Assembly (NCBI GenBank): GCA_964598765.1
Contig: CAZRCZ010000022.1
Coordinates: forward strand, 1-64,000
Source of the DNA: CAZRCZ01 sp964598765
GTDB taxonomy: Bacteria > Sumerlaeota > Sumerlaeia > MVZB01 > JAJFLK01
Reading direction: 5' to 3'
Length of the DNA stretch: 64,000 bases
The translations under genes and the position numbers were made by a program. Positions 44,101 to 52,187 of this stretch are shown here, piece by piece. How positions within the stretch are numbered: the first letter of the stretch is position 1; each line of letters begins with the position of its first letter. The notes under the pieces were generated by a model. That model was given only the letters and a program-made list of their open reading frames with translations, searched no databases and was not told the origin of the DNA.

Positions 44101-44258
44101 TTCTCACTTCCCCCGCGATTGATCGCGGGGATCCGAGGAACACCCCACTCACGGATTCCAACCGTTTCAACGGTTTTGCATGGATGGAAACCGTTAAAAC
44201 GGTTCGGAAAATCGCGCTCGTGGCCCGTCCCCCGCGATCAATCGCGGGGTTAATGAGA
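44101..44258. repeat. Nested palindrome of palindromes
   Basis: Four hairpins. 44111-44130: CCCCGCGAT, TG, ATCGCGGGG. 44160-44175: AACCGTT, TC, AACGGTT. 44189-44204: AACCGTT, AA, AACGGTT. 44230-44249: CCCCGCGAT, CA, ATCGCGGGG. The outer two are exact reverse complements of each other, as are their flanks (TTCTCACTT on the left, AATGAGAA on the right), so the whole block is one large imperfect inverted repeat containing self-complementary units. Confidence 0.9.
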
Positions 44259-44351
44259 ATGAATGAATCGGTGATGCGAACAAGGCGCGCCCGGTTTGAA
44301 AGGGAACGGACGCATTCGAATTATCCAAGGATGGGGGAGAGGAGATAGGAA

Positions 44352-44450
44352 GGACGCCAACAGCGTCCCGGATCAAAGCCCAAGGTCGCCGAGCAACGCG
44401 AGGCCTCCTTGGGTCCACGGGGCTACCGCACCAACCCCAGGGGGGTTGCG
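44352..44450 (+). repeat. Three-hairpin repeat element, copy 2
   Basis: GGACGC (44352-57) with GCGTCC (44363-68); CCCAAGG (44379-85) with CCTTGGG (44407-13); CAACCCC, AGG, GGGGTTG (44432-48). Same order and orientation as copies 1 and 3. Confidence 0.85.
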
Positions 44451-44484
44451 GATCGGTTCGGAAAGGTGAGTCGTTTGGTCCATA

Positions 44485-44715
44485 GCCGCAGTAGCGGCGG
44501 GAATAATCCAGCCCCAACCGGAAGGTTGGGGATAAAATTCCCCGACCAAATCCAAGCTCCGGCAGGAGCGGAATAAACCAATGAACCGATCGGATTTCAC
44601 CGCAGTGGGATTTTGTATGATGTCGCCCCTCCCGGGGCTTGGAAGATTTTAGGATGGTTCTTGCTTCCCCACGGTTCCGCGTGGGGTTAACATTATTCCG
44701 CCACTGACGCGGCGG
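44485..44715. repeat. String of six hairpins with AT-rich linkers
   Basis: 44485-44498 GCCGC, AGTA, GCGGC. 44512-44531 CCCCAACC, GGAA, GGTTGGGG (GNRA-type loop). 44556-44569 GCTCC, GGCA, GGAGC. 44625-44638 GCCCC, TCCC, GGGGC. 44667-44686 CCCCACG, GTTCCG, CGTGGGG. 44698-44715 CCGCC, 8 nt, GGCGG. Several linkers carry AATAA or ATAAA-like words (GGAATAATCC, GGGATAAAATT, GGAATAAACC). Confidence 0.85.
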
Positions 44716-44762
44716 GGCGGTGAGTGGCGGGCTAGGCGGGAAACGGCAAAAACGGAAGCGCA

Positions 44763-45011
44763 TTGGTGAAGATCGTCGAGCTATCCCATGACCATCCGAC
44801 GCTGGAGGAAGTGATCGGCCTCGCCAAAGAAGAACTGGTCGTTCTGCGCCAACCCAACGGCTCCGTGTTCGCCCTCTCCGAAGTGGACGATGCCGACGTG
44901 GAAGCACAACTCCTCCGGAACCATCCCGAATTCATGGCCTTGCTTCGGGAGTGGTCGCAGGAAAAACCGGCGATTTCGCTTGAGGATTTGCGGCGCGAGT
45001 TGAACGCGTAA
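44763..45011 (+). CDS. Small antitoxin-like protein, no partner seen
   Basis: 82 aa from TTG 44763 or 81 aa from GTG 44766; GGAAG lies 6-8 nt upstream. The sequence EEVIGLAKEELVVLRQPNGSVFALSEVDDADVE then RNHPEFMALLREWSQE and a Leu/Arg-rich tail resembles small antitoxin or prevent-host-death-like proteins, with an alpha/beta N-terminus and toxin-binding tail. No toxin gene adjoins; the next gene is an unrelated membrane protein on the other strand. Function is tentative. Confidence 0.55.
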   Translation: MVKIVELSHDHPTLEEVIGLAKEELVVLRQPNGSVFALSEVDDADVEAQLLRNHPEFMALLREWSQEKPAISLEDLRRELNA

Positions 45012-45037
45012 TTCCTCAGCGACCTACTGCGGCCAAA

Positions 45038-45958
45038 TCAGTCGAGGAAGTAATAACGCCTACCGACATGCCGTCTGAGACCGCGCCAGACGGCGAAGCT
45101 CATGACCCACACCGCAAGATCTTCGATCAGAGAGTAGACGGCGATCCCCCAAGCGGGGCCAATTCTCGGATAGAGTACGGGGTCTATCCGGCGTTGCGCC
45201 AAACCTGAAATAAAAACGAAACCCACGAAGAGGCCAAGGGTTGCGATCATCGAGAGGAACCAGCGAAACCGGATCAGCGTCAATCGCGTCACAAGCCCGA
45301 TTGTCAAGATGGGCATTCCAAACCAGCTGACAACCGGCAGATGGGTCAAGAACCGAGCGGCCGCGAGGGCGACCCGCGATTTCTCCGGTTTGATCGCCCA
45401 AAACGCCGCATACCAAAAATAGGAATCGTCGGGGACAAAGGCGATCACTAGAAGCTCGCGCAAGAGACTTCCCAAGCCGACCGCACCGAACAGGATTATG
45501 AGAGGCAACATCCAGAGATAAAGCCGCGCCCCGAGAATCTGATCGAGCGTCAACGGGGAAATGGCAAGTTGCTCGCGAACACTCGGGGCGGAATCGCGCG
45601 TCCATCCATAGGCGATGTTCGCAAGACAGAACAAAAAAACAAGCAACAGCAGAACGGCTTCCACGGTTTGGAGTCTGGATGCCAAAGACGAATGCACAAC
45701 CGGATTTACACTCTGGTCCAGTGGACCGCGCAGACCCATGAGCCTTGCCCCATTCCATATGAACTCCGAGGCACGCAGAGCTGATAGAAGGATTAAAATT
45801 CCGAGGACAAATCCGAACCGAGAGCGCCACCACGGACGATCGCGACGAATTCCTCCCTGCTGGAGGATCAGCGGATTCTCGGCGATGTATTTTTGCCAAT
45901 ACCTGTTGATCCAGAGTATCTTAAATCTTACTGGAGGCAAGGCGGACGATTGACCCAT
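45038..45958 (-). CDS. Polytopic membrane protein of unknown function
   Basis: 306 aa, about six to seven hydrophobic segments (for example FVLGILILLSAL, AVLLLLVFLFCLANIAYGW, LYLWMLPLIILFGAVGLG, FLSMIATLGLFVGFVFISG). The N-terminal RFKILWINRYWQKYIAENPLI is cytoplasmic and positively charged. Layout resembles membrane subunits of ABC exporters (ABC-2-like), but no ATPase is adjacent and no signature is certain. Convergent with the small antitoxin-like gene. Confidence 0.65.
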   Translation of the reverse strand: MGQSSALPPVRFKILWINRYWQKYIAENPLILQQGGIRRDRPWWRSRFGFVLGILILLSALRASEFIWNGARLMGLRGPLDQSVNPVVHSSLASRLQTVEAVLLLLVFLFCLANIAYGWTRDSAPSVREQLAISPLTLDQILGARLYLWMLPLIILFGAVGLGSLLRELLVIAFVPDDSYFWYAAFWAIKPEKSRVALAAARFLTHLPVVSWFGMPILTIGLVTRLTLIRFRWFLSMIATLGLFVGFVFISGLAQRRIDPVLYPRIGPAWGIAVYSLIEDLAVWVMSFAVWRGLRRHVGRRYYFLD

Positions 45959-45992
45959 TCCTATCTCTCAAATCCAGCCGTCCTGGCCGTCC

Positions 45993-46193
45993 TCACGATG
46001 CCGCTCCAGATTCCGGTTCAGCTTCGATGATCGCGGTCGGCGTCCGGTCCGTGGTGATTTCGATCCGCAGAAGGTTGGGGCGGCAACAGGTCTGGCAATC
46101 CTCGACGTAGCTCTGGCGGCGACCCGCCGAGGGGTCCACAGACGTAGGGTTGGGTTGACCGCAATAAGCGCAGAGGTATTCGGCATCAAGCAT
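45993..46193 (-). CDS. CPXCG-type cysteine-rich small protein
   Basis: 66 aa from ATG 46193: MLDAEYLCAYCGQPNPTSVD then a second pair CQTCCRPNLL, and an acidic tail. The two CxxC-type knuckles are the pattern of CPXCG-motif proteins, which likely bind zinc. The longer frame to 46307 would run through the tRNA gene and is rejected. Function unknown; it probably shares no promoter with the tRNA. Confidence 0.8.
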   Translation of the reverse strand: MLDAEYLCAYCGQPNPTSVDPSAGRRQSYVEDCQTCCRPNLLRIEITTDRTPTAIIEAEPESGAAS

Positions 46194-46235
46194 GGGGAAT
46201 CGCCACGAAAAAGCACAAAATGCGCAAAAGATAAA

Positions 46236-46321
46236 TGGTGCCGGGAGCGGGACTCGAACCCGCATGGCCGTGAAGCCGAGGGATTTTAAGTCCCTTGCGT
46301 ATGCCATTCCGCCATCCCGGC
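46236..46321 (-). tRNA. tRNA-Leu (UAA anticodon)
   Basis: The reverse strand folds as a class II tRNA: acceptor GCCGGGA with its complement TCCCGGC, anticodon stem AGGGA/TCCCT around loop CTTAAAA (anticodon TAA), a long variable arm, T-loop GGTTCGAGTCC, and an encoded CCA 3' end. The 86 nt length and long variable arm fit tRNA-Leu. It lies alone, without other tRNA genes. Confidence 0.96.
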
Positions 46322-46711
46322 CCGACGATCATCCTAACCGATGGGCGCCCGGATTTCCACCGCCGGGGGAGGGGAGAAACGCAAGGCGAAAGACTCAAGG
46401 CGAAAGAAAGAAACGACGATGATTCAAAAGCGAAAGACGAAATGACGGTGGGGGAATGGGTCCCACGACGTCCGCACCTTTCTTCCGTGATGCAGGCATC
46501 GTACCCATGATTTGTTCGATTTCGACGCCCGAGACCATTCGGATTGAGCAGGCGCGAGGTCCGCGCCGTTTTGCGCCCTCTTACCCCTCGTTACGACCGC
46601 AGTTTAACGACAATGGGTTCTGTTATGGCTCCTAGAGAACGCTTGAGATTTCCTGCGCAAGCTCCTTGTTTTCAAGCAAGTTGACACTAAAACCGTTTTC
46701 TGAAACGTAAC

Positions 46712-46735
46712 TTCGTTAAATTTACATTTAACGAA
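46712..46735. promoter_or_regulatory. Perfect dyad, possible operator
   Basis: TTCGTTAAAT, spacer TTAC, ATTTAACGAA: a perfect 10-bp inverted repeat, much more AT-rich than its surroundings. Binding site for a dimeric regulator is one reading; no target gene is clear because the nearest downstream genes run toward it. Confidence 0.5.
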
Positions 46736-46917
46736 TATGGAATCCCGCAAAAAGAACGGCTTGGGAACTGCCGGAACCCCCGTCCCGTCAGAGAATTCGA
46801 GGTCGCTTCAACGTTTTTCACTGACCCGGTTGGATCGGATTGACCTCGGGGCAAGCGCCTCGGTCCCCTCGGACGACCCTTCGGTCATGCCTCCCAAAGG
46901 TGAAATCCATCGCGTAG

Positions 46918-46938
46918 GGGCGAGCCGTTGGCTCGCCC
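46918..46938. repeat. Perfect hairpin, 9-bp stem, GTT loop
   Basis: GGGCGAGCC, GTT, GGCTCGCCC. Could be the end of a transcript from the minus-strand cytochrome gene, although no U-tract follows; it resembles the other short-loop hairpins in this window. Confidence 0.6.
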
Positions 46939-46991
46939 GAGGAACGCGGGACCCTTCATTTCGTGATTGGCTGAACGACAGAACGGAAACC

Positions 46992-48236
46992 TCAGGGAAG
47001 AAAGCCCAGCCAGCACTCCAGCGCTTCGCCGTTGGGACCGGACTTAACCTCAACCGAGGCGTCGGGGTTTTTGGCGTTCAGTTTGGAATTATCGTAGTGG
47101 GCGACGATCTCGACGACCGTTCCCTTGGGTGCCACCAGAGGCTCCTTGAGCTGATACCGAATCTTCCAATCGGCGTCCCAATGGCTGATTTTCAGCAAGT
47201 CTTTCTTAGTCCCGTTGGGCAGTTTGGCCGACACCGCAATCTCCTTGCCCCGCAAGTTCATGATCGGTTGGAGAGTCGCCAGCTTGGCGTCTTCCTTGAG
47301 TTCATAGCTCGCCTTGACCTCGACGTTCTCCGCGCCCGCCGGAAGTTTGAAATCGGCGTTGGCGACCTTGACCGCTTTGGCCCCGGCGGGGACCACTCCC
47401 GGCGTTTCGGGGTTCCCATCCCCTTCCGGCGTTGGAGCCTTGTAATTTCCAGTTCCCTCCGGAAACCCGGCTCCCGCCCATTGCACGATCAAATCCATTT
47501 CTTTCTGGGTCAAAATTCGATTTGTCGCGAACGCGCCGACGGTCGGATCGGCGGGCCACGGCGGCATCTCGCGGTTGGCGACGGAGGACTTCAACGACTT
47601 CGACCACTTCTTAATCTCCGGCAACGACATGAACGACATCGGCGCGACGGCTCCGGGGTGATGACATTCCAAACACCGATGCTCGAAGATCAGGCCGATC
47701 CCCTCGTGATAGGTCGGCTTCAGCGCTTGTCCTTTTAGCCACGCCGGTTCCTCGTCGGGCTTCGCGTTCCCCTTCTCCCCTCCCCCCGAAGGCGCGGGCT
47801 TGGCGGAAGTGGCGTCGGCCTTCAGCGCCCCTTCGATCGGACTCTTGGCTCCTTCGGTGTATTTCCCGCCGGTCAGTTCAAAACTTTTTTTCGCGCGCTC
47901 CGTCAGACGCTCCAACGCCTTGGGAAAATCCTCATCCTTGACCGTGTCGTCGCAAAAGGCGCAACAGCTTTCCCACGTGACCCCCTCCTTGGTCCATTGT
48001 TGCATCCCGCCGGGGGTCAGCTGGTCGGTCACGGGACACCACACCGTGCTCATGGCGGCGATGTAGTTCTTGATGTAGCGATCCAGTTTGGCCTTCGCGT
48101 CTTCGGCTCCGGCGGCCTTGAACTTTTCGGCGATTTTCACTTTGCCGAGGTCAATCGCGTCGGCGGGCAATTGGGCGCGCAACGAAAAAGCCGAAAAAGA
48201 GAAAATGCTTAAGCCAATTAAAAAGGTCCATCGCAT
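46992..48236 (-). CDS. YHS-like / cytochrome c / degenerate PHM-type C-terminal domain fusion, secreted
   Basis: 414 aa from ATG 48236, with GGGAGGA upstream. A signal peptide ends near LRAQ. A YHS-like metal-knuckle domain follows (C67 in WCPVTDQ, C91, C92, C95 in CCAFC), then an Ala/Gly/Pro-rich linker (about 125-165), then a cytochrome c domain with CLECH (188-192) and MPPWPADP. The last domain (about 300-414) matches the C-terminal domain of PHM-like monooxygenases, but where the copper motif PHMHLRG is expected it reads PIMNLRG, and the N-terminal PHM domain is missing. Catalysis is unlikely; electron transfer or copper delivery is possible. It lies next to a PQQ dehydrogenase. Confidence 0.85.
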   Translation of the reverse strand: MRWTFLIGLSIFSFSAFSLRAQLPADAIDLGKVKIAEKFKAAGAEDAKAKLDRYIKNYIAAMSTVWCPVTDQLTPGGMQQWTKEGVTWESCCAFCDDTVKDEDFPKALERLTERAKKSFELTGGKYTEGAKSPIEGALKADATSAKPAPSGGGEKGNAKPDEEPAWLKGQALKPTYHEGIGLIFEHRCLECHHPGAVAPMSFMSLPEIKKWSKSLKSSVANREMPPWPADPTVGAFATNRILTQKEMDLIVQWAGAGFPEGTGNYKAPTPEGDGNPETPGVVPAGAKAVKVANADFKLPAGAENVEVKASYELKEDAKLATLQPIMNLRGKEIAVSAKLPNGTKKDLLKISHWDADWKIRYQLKEPLVAPKGTVVEIVAHYDNSKLNAKNPDASVEVKSGPNGEALECWLGFLP

Positions 48237-48260
48237 CAAAGATTCCTCCCGACTAATTTT

Positions 48261-48352
48261 TTACCACCAAGTCACAAAAACACCAAGAAGATCCAAGTCG
48301 GGGGTTTCTTCGATGGCCGGAAGCCTTGGTGGCTTGGTGACTTGGTGGTGAA
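48261..48352. repeat. Octamer-built inverted repeat, GGTG variant
   Basis: Left arm 48261-48290 (TTACCACCAAGTCACAAAAA core) and right arm 48319-48352 (CTTGGTGGCTTGGTGACTTG core then GTGGTGAACT). Units CTTGGTGG, CTTGGTGA, CTTGGTGG. Loop about 28 nt. It separates the cytochrome fusion gene from the upstream PQQ gene. Confidence 0.86.
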
Positions 48353-48392
48353 CTATCCAATTTCCGCCACCGTTTTCCTCCCTCAGGGGAGG

Positions 48393-50324
48393 TTACGGCA
48401 GGCTATACGCGATAAACTCCGAGGCCGCGCGACCGCCGCCGACCGGGACGATGATGTATTGCTTCCCGTCCTGCAGGTAGGTCATCGGCGTTCCGCCCGC
48501 TGGCGAAGGCAATTCGATTTCGTGAATCGTTTTGCCCGTCGCTTTGTCGAAGGCGCGGAGTTTCGGTTTGCTCGGGCTGTCGGCCGTCGCTCCGTAACCG
48601 CTGGCGGTCTCCGCGGCGATAAGCAACGTCTTGGTCGCAATCGCGCCGGATCGCGCGGGGGAACCCAACGGACCCAAATGCAAATCCTTCAACAAAGGAT
48701 GATTGCGCGGTCCGTCGCCGTGCGGAACCATCCACGCGTGCTCTCCCTTGTTCAAATCAATCGCGGTGATCCGCCCATAAGGAGGTTTGAACAAAGGCAA
48801 CGCTTCCTTGCCGCCTCCTTTGGGACCATCCACTCTCATGCTCCCCACACGCGAATACATGAAATTGGAGCGATTGGGATCGGGCTTGCCCAACGCCACG
48901 CGGATCGGATCGGAAATCGAAGGGACATACAACATTCCGGTTTCGGGATCAAACGCCGCGCCGCCCCAGTTTGCGCCTCCCTGCCATCCGGGCATCTCGA
49001 TGTTGCCTCGCTCGGTCGGAGGCGTGAAAAGCGGACCGTAATCGTAATTTTTCAAAATTTCCAACGCTTCCTTCTTGATCTCCGGCGTGAAGTCAATCAG
49101 ATCATCCTCCGTCACGCCTTGACGCTCAAACGCCGGAGGCTTGGTCGGGAATGGTTGCGTCGGCGATGATTTTTCGCCGGGAACCTTGGACTGCGGAACC
49201 GGACGCTCTTCAATCGGCCAGACCGGCTTGCCCGTCACGCGATCAAAGACGTAGCAAAAACCTTGCTTCGTGACTTGTGCCACGGCTTTGATCGGTTTGC
49301 CATCCACTTTGATGTCGCACAACACCGGCCCGGCGGGAGGATCGTAATCCCAGTTGCCGTGATGCACCATTTGGAAATGCCAAACGCGCTTGCCCGTTTT
49401 CGCGTCCAGACACACGAGGGATTCGCCGAAGAGGCCGTTGCCGTGGCGATGGCCTCCATACCAATCGTTGGTCGGCGTGCCGATGGGAATGTAAAAATAT
49501 CCCAGTTCATCGTCCGCGGTCAGCAACGTCCAAGGATTGGCGTTCCCCGTGTATTTCCAGGAATCGTCCTCCCACGTTTCGACGCCGAACTCCCCTTCCT
49601 GCGGGACCGTGTGAAAAATCCAGAGTTGCTTGCCCGTGTAAACGTCGTAACCGCGCACGTCTCCCGGCGGCATCTCTTTTCGAACCGGACCGTCGAAGAT
49701 CGAAGAGCCGACCGTCACCACGTCGCGACAAACGACCGGCGGCGAAGTCACGGCGTAAACCGAGCGTTCTTCGTTGCGAAGTCCCGCGCTCAGATCCACA
49801 AAACCATCCTTGCCGAAATCCTTGCAGACTTGTCCCGTCTTGGCGTCAATCGCGACCAGATGCGCGCTTCCCGTTCCAATGAAAATGCGCGCCTCCTTGC
49901 CGTCGGTCCAATGCGCGACGCCGCGATGGACGAACCCCAAATTGGTGGGACGCTTGACCCATTTCGTGACTTCCGGATCGAAAACCCAATTCAGTTTTCC
50001 CGTTTTGGCATCGAGCGAAACGACGCGGCTCGAAGACAGACTCGAATAGAGCGTGTTGCCGATTTTGAGCGGCGTCGGCTCGAACCGATAGGCCGAGACC
50101 GGCGGCGTCGCGGTGTCGTCCACCGACCGCCATCGCCACGCGATCTGAAGATTTTTGAAATTGTCCTTGTTGATTTGATCCAGCGACGAATACTTCGTGC
50201 TTCCATTATCGCCGCTATAGGAGGGCCATTCGCCGTTTTTCACGCCGTATTGCGCATGAGCCGGCATCGCGGACCCCGCGAGAATCCAGCACGCGATGAC
50301 TCCGATTCCGATTCGCTTCTTCAT
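48393..50324 (-). CDS. PQQ-dependent dehydrogenase (quinoprotein, glucose/alcohol dehydrogenase-like)
   Basis: 643 aa. A signal peptide ends at PAHAQ. An eight-bladed PQQ propeller covers the rest, with the typical opening WPSYSGDNGSTKYSSLDQI, blades such as LDAKTGKLNW, AIDAKTGQVC and LDAKTGKRVWHFQMVHHGNWDYD, and the HHxxWDYD motif near the PQQ and calcium site. AWMVPHGDGPRNHP and GGxPMTY-like segments follow as in soluble and membrane quinoprotein glucose dehydrogenases. It oxidises a sugar or alcohol in the periplasm and passes electrons to a cytochrome; the adjacent cytochrome c fusion is a candidate. No PQQ biosynthesis genes are in the window. It overlaps rlpA by 4 bp. Confidence 0.93.
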   Translation of the reverse strand: MKKRIGIGVIACWILAGSAMPAHAQYGVKNGEWPSYSGDNGSTKYSSLDQINKDNFKNLQIAWRWRSVDDTATPPVSAYRFEPTPLKIGNTLYSSLSSSRVVSLDAKTGKLNWVFDPEVTKWVKRPTNLGFVHRGVAHWTDGKEARIFIGTGSAHLVAIDAKTGQVCKDFGKDGFVDLSAGLRNEERSVYAVTSPPVVCRDVVTVGSSIFDGPVRKEMPPGDVRGYDVYTGKQLWIFHTVPQEGEFGVETWEDDSWKYTGNANPWTLLTADDELGYFYIPIGTPTNDWYGGHRHGNGLFGESLVCLDAKTGKRVWHFQMVHHGNWDYDPPAGPVLCDIKVDGKPIKAVAQVTKQGFCYVFDRVTGKPVWPIEERPVPQSKVPGEKSSPTQPFPTKPPAFERQGVTEDDLIDFTPEIKKEALEILKNYDYGPLFTPPTERGNIEMPGWQGGANWGGAAFDPETGMLYVPSISDPIRVALGKPDPNRSNFMYSRVGSMRVDGPKGGGKEALPLFKPPYGRITAIDLNKGEHAWMVPHGDGPRNHPLLKDLHLGPLGSPARSGAIATKTLLIAAETASGYGATADSPSKPKLRAFDKATGKTIHEIELPSPAGGTPMTYLQDGKQYIIVPVGGGRAASEFIAYSLP

Positions 50325-50899
50325 CCGTTTCCTCCCGGTCCAGTGGTCTCCACAATGGGATATTCCAAAATTTCAACGCGGCAGGGCGCGATCCCCTTCT
50401 TGAGAAGTCCCAGTTTTTTCGCCGCCGCCTTCGAGATGTCAATGACTCTTCCCTTCGCGCGTTCCTCGGCGTTGGGCCCCCGGTCGTTGATCCGAACTTC
50501 GACGCTCTGGTTCGTATCCACGCGGATGACGCGCACGAGGGTATTGAAGGGAAGATTGGGACTGGCTCCGGTCAATCGGAGCGGATTAAAAATTTCCCCG
50601 TTCGCGGTTCGCGCGCCCATTTGACCGATTTCAAAACCGTAATACGAGACAATTCCATCTTGAGGGGGAAAACTATAGCCGCGTCCGGTATTGCGGACCA
50701 TGGGCCACCTCGCGCCGCCGGAGAGCGCGCGAGATTTGACCGTGAATTCCGCCGTGTCTTCCCGATAACCCTTTTCCGGGATCGTGGAACACCCCGTCGC
50801 CATCAACGCCAGCCAACCGCAAGAAATCCACGCGATCCCCGCAACGATTCGCCCACCCATGAAATTGTTTATCCTCGTGACTTTCAACATCCGACCCAT
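50321..50899 (-). CDS. rlpA: RlpA-like double-psi beta-barrel lipoprotein
   Basis: 192 aa. A lipoprotein signal ends at MATGC. The double-psi barrel motifs are VSYYGFEIGQMGARTANGEIF, LPFNTLVRVIRVDTNQSVEV and RINDRGPNAEERAKGRVIDI. The family contains peptidoglycan glycosidases acting at the septum in the periplasm; the C-terminal SPOR domain of long RlpA proteins is absent here. It shares a 4 bp overlap with the quinoprotein, which is an odd pairing but suggests a common transcript. A start at the downstream ATG (MGGRI) is also possible. Confidence 0.87.
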   Translation of the reverse strand: MGRMLKVTRINNFMGGRIVAGIAWISCGWLALMATGCSTIPEKGYREDTAEFTVKSRALSGGARWPMVRNTGRGYSFPPQDGIVSYYGFEIGQMGARTANGEIFNPLRLTGASPNLPFNTLVRVIRVDTNQSVEVRINDRGPNAEERAKGRVIDISKAAAKKLGLLKKGIAPCRVEILEYPIVETTGPGGNG

Positions 50900-50949
50900 C
50901 CGGCCTCCTTGGAGGCTCGCCGAACGATACCATCGGGCTTGGCCGTCCG

Positions 50950-52116
50950 CTACAGCTTTGTGAGGAACAGAACGCCCGCCACTTCCCTTCCATTTTTGAG
51001 CGCGTTCGCGGGACGCGGATGCGCCGCGTCGAAAACGAATAGCGACTCGTGCTTTTCCAGTGTGATTCCCTCCGGCGGCGTCTTCTTTTCGACGGGATTC
51101 ACGGGAATCCGATCCAGCTTTAAATGGCGCGCGAAAAATTCATAAACCGGCGCGCGTTTGCTGTAGCCGTAATCGTGCCCTTCATAGGGCAAATGAAAAT
51201 TTTGCACGTCCTTTTCCTTGCCGTAGAGATGAAAGACATTCCAAATATAGGGCATCTCCACGCCCGGAACGTTTTTCGTCCAATCGTCGCCGTCCGAAAC
51301 CACAAGCAAAGGGCGTGGCGCGGTCATCGCGGCGATCTCGCAGTTATTCGTCTCCGGGTCTTGGTGAATCGGCAATCCGCTCTCGCATTGGCATCCGCCG
51401 AAAAAGTGAGCCGACACCATCACCACCGGCGCGCTGACGGTGATCCGGTCATCGGTTGCCGTGACGAGCATCGTCTGGGTCCCTCCTCCCGATGCGCCCG
51501 TGACGCCGATCTGCGTCGGGTCCACGTCGTCGAGACTCGTTAAAAAATCAATGACCCTCATGCTGTTCCAAAGTTGAAGCGTCAAAACATTGGGATCGTT
51601 GTGCGCCGCTTGATTGCACTCTCCCCAGCCGACCATGTCGTAGGCGAAGGCGACGGCTCCCATGCGCGCGAATTGCGCGCACCGCGCCTGCATATCCGGG
51701 CGGGTCCGGGCGAACCATCCCTTGTCGTTGAAATGGCCGTGCGGATTAAGGATCGCCGGAAATTTTCCCGTCCGCCCCAAGGGACGATAAAGATTTCCGG
51801 TGACGTAAAATCCGGGCAGGCTCTCGAACGCCACATTCTCGACGCTGTAGCCTTCGTGTTCCCGACGGCTGTGAATAATCGGGTTCAAGGGACAACGTTC
51901 AGGCAAAGGATCAAGATGCGCGCCGCGCAAGATTCCCTTGCGAATCGCGGCCCTCCGCGCTTCCCATTCCTCGCGCGTCGAATAAAGTTGGGAAAATTTG
52001 CGTAGCTGTATCGCCCCTTCTTCCTCGCCGGCGAATGTTCGAGCTGGCGAACACAAAAAAATCAAAACGACCATGCCGAAGCGAAATGCTCTCGTCGTCT
52101 CAAGCAACTTTTTCAT
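50950..52116 (-). CDS. Secreted alpha/beta hydrolase (acetyl xylan esterase-like)
   Basis: 388 aa. A signal peptide ends near TFAGE. The nucleophile is in GVTGASGGGTQTM, the acid in VSDGDDWTKN and the catalytic histidine probably in LPYEGHDYGY. ILNPHGHFNDKGW and MVGWGECNQ are typical of the acetyl xylan esterase / dienelactone-type family with a large lid. It likely deacetylates plant or other acetylated glycans outside the cytoplasm. Transcribed on the minus strand, 50 bp from rlpA. Confidence 0.88.
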   Translation of the reverse strand: MKKLLETTRAFRFGMVVLIFLCSPARTFAGEEEGAIQLRKFSQLYSTREEWEARRAAIRKGILRGAHLDPLPERCPLNPIIHSRREHEGYSVENVAFESLPGFYVTGNLYRPLGRTGKFPAILNPHGHFNDKGWFARTRPDMQARCAQFARMGAVAFAYDMVGWGECNQAAHNDPNVLTLQLWNSMRVIDFLTSLDDVDPTQIGVTGASGGGTQTMLVTATDDRITVSAPVVMVSAHFFGGCQCESGLPIHQDPETNNCEIAAMTAPRPLLVVSDGDDWTKNVPGVEMPYIWNVFHLYGKEKDVQNFHLPYEGHDYGYSKRAPVYEFFARHLKLDRIPVNPVEKKTPPEGITLEKHESLFVFDAAHPRPANALKNGREVAGVLFLTKL

Positions 52117-52127
52117 TTCTTGTTTGT

Positions 52128-52165
52128 CCTCTCTCCGCGCGCTCTGCGCCTCTGCGTTTGAATTC
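52128..52165 (+). repeat. Octamer repeat, right arm only
   Basis: CTCTCTCCGCGCGCTCTGCG then CCTCTGCGTTTGAATTC: degenerate units CTCTCCGC, GCTCTGCG, CTCTGCGT ending in TGAATT. It lies between the esterase start and the peroxiredoxin stop. No left arm was seen. Confidence 0.7.
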
Positions 52166-52187
52166 CCTCTACGCTCTCAAAAAAACC

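Larger units (their letters stand above)
44043..44762. repeat. Gene-free hairpin string, 720 bp
   Basis: No protein-coding gene is supported. At least twelve short perfect or near-perfect hairpins are packed here, most with 2-4 nt loops. They include a nested symmetric set (44101-44258), a three-hairpin repeat copy (44352-44450) and a string with AT-rich linkers (44485-44715), each described separately. Spacing and sequence vary, so it is not a CRISPR array. Confidence 0.85.
46322..46991. other. Intergenic region, 670 bp, with two inverted repeats
   Basis: No gene I can support. The plus-strand frame starting at 46737 runs antisense to the downstream gene and looks like a shadow. The region holds a perfect dyad at 46712-46735 and a perfect hairpin at 46918-46938 (9-bp stem GGGCGAGCC, loop GTT), listed separately, and a possible -35 TTGACA at 46681 without a well-spaced -10. 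Confidence 0.5.

Noticed and set aside
44667..44686. Rho-independent terminator
   Set aside because: No U-tract follows this or the neighbouring hairpins; several lie far from gene ends.
44043..44762. CRISPR array
   Set aside because: The hairpins differ in sequence and spacing, with no constant repeat and no unique spacers of fixed length.
46737..47738. 333 aa plus-strand reading frame
   Set aside because: Most of it is antisense to the YHS/cytochrome fusion gene; translation has no family features. The 5' 250 bp alone is not enough to call a gene.
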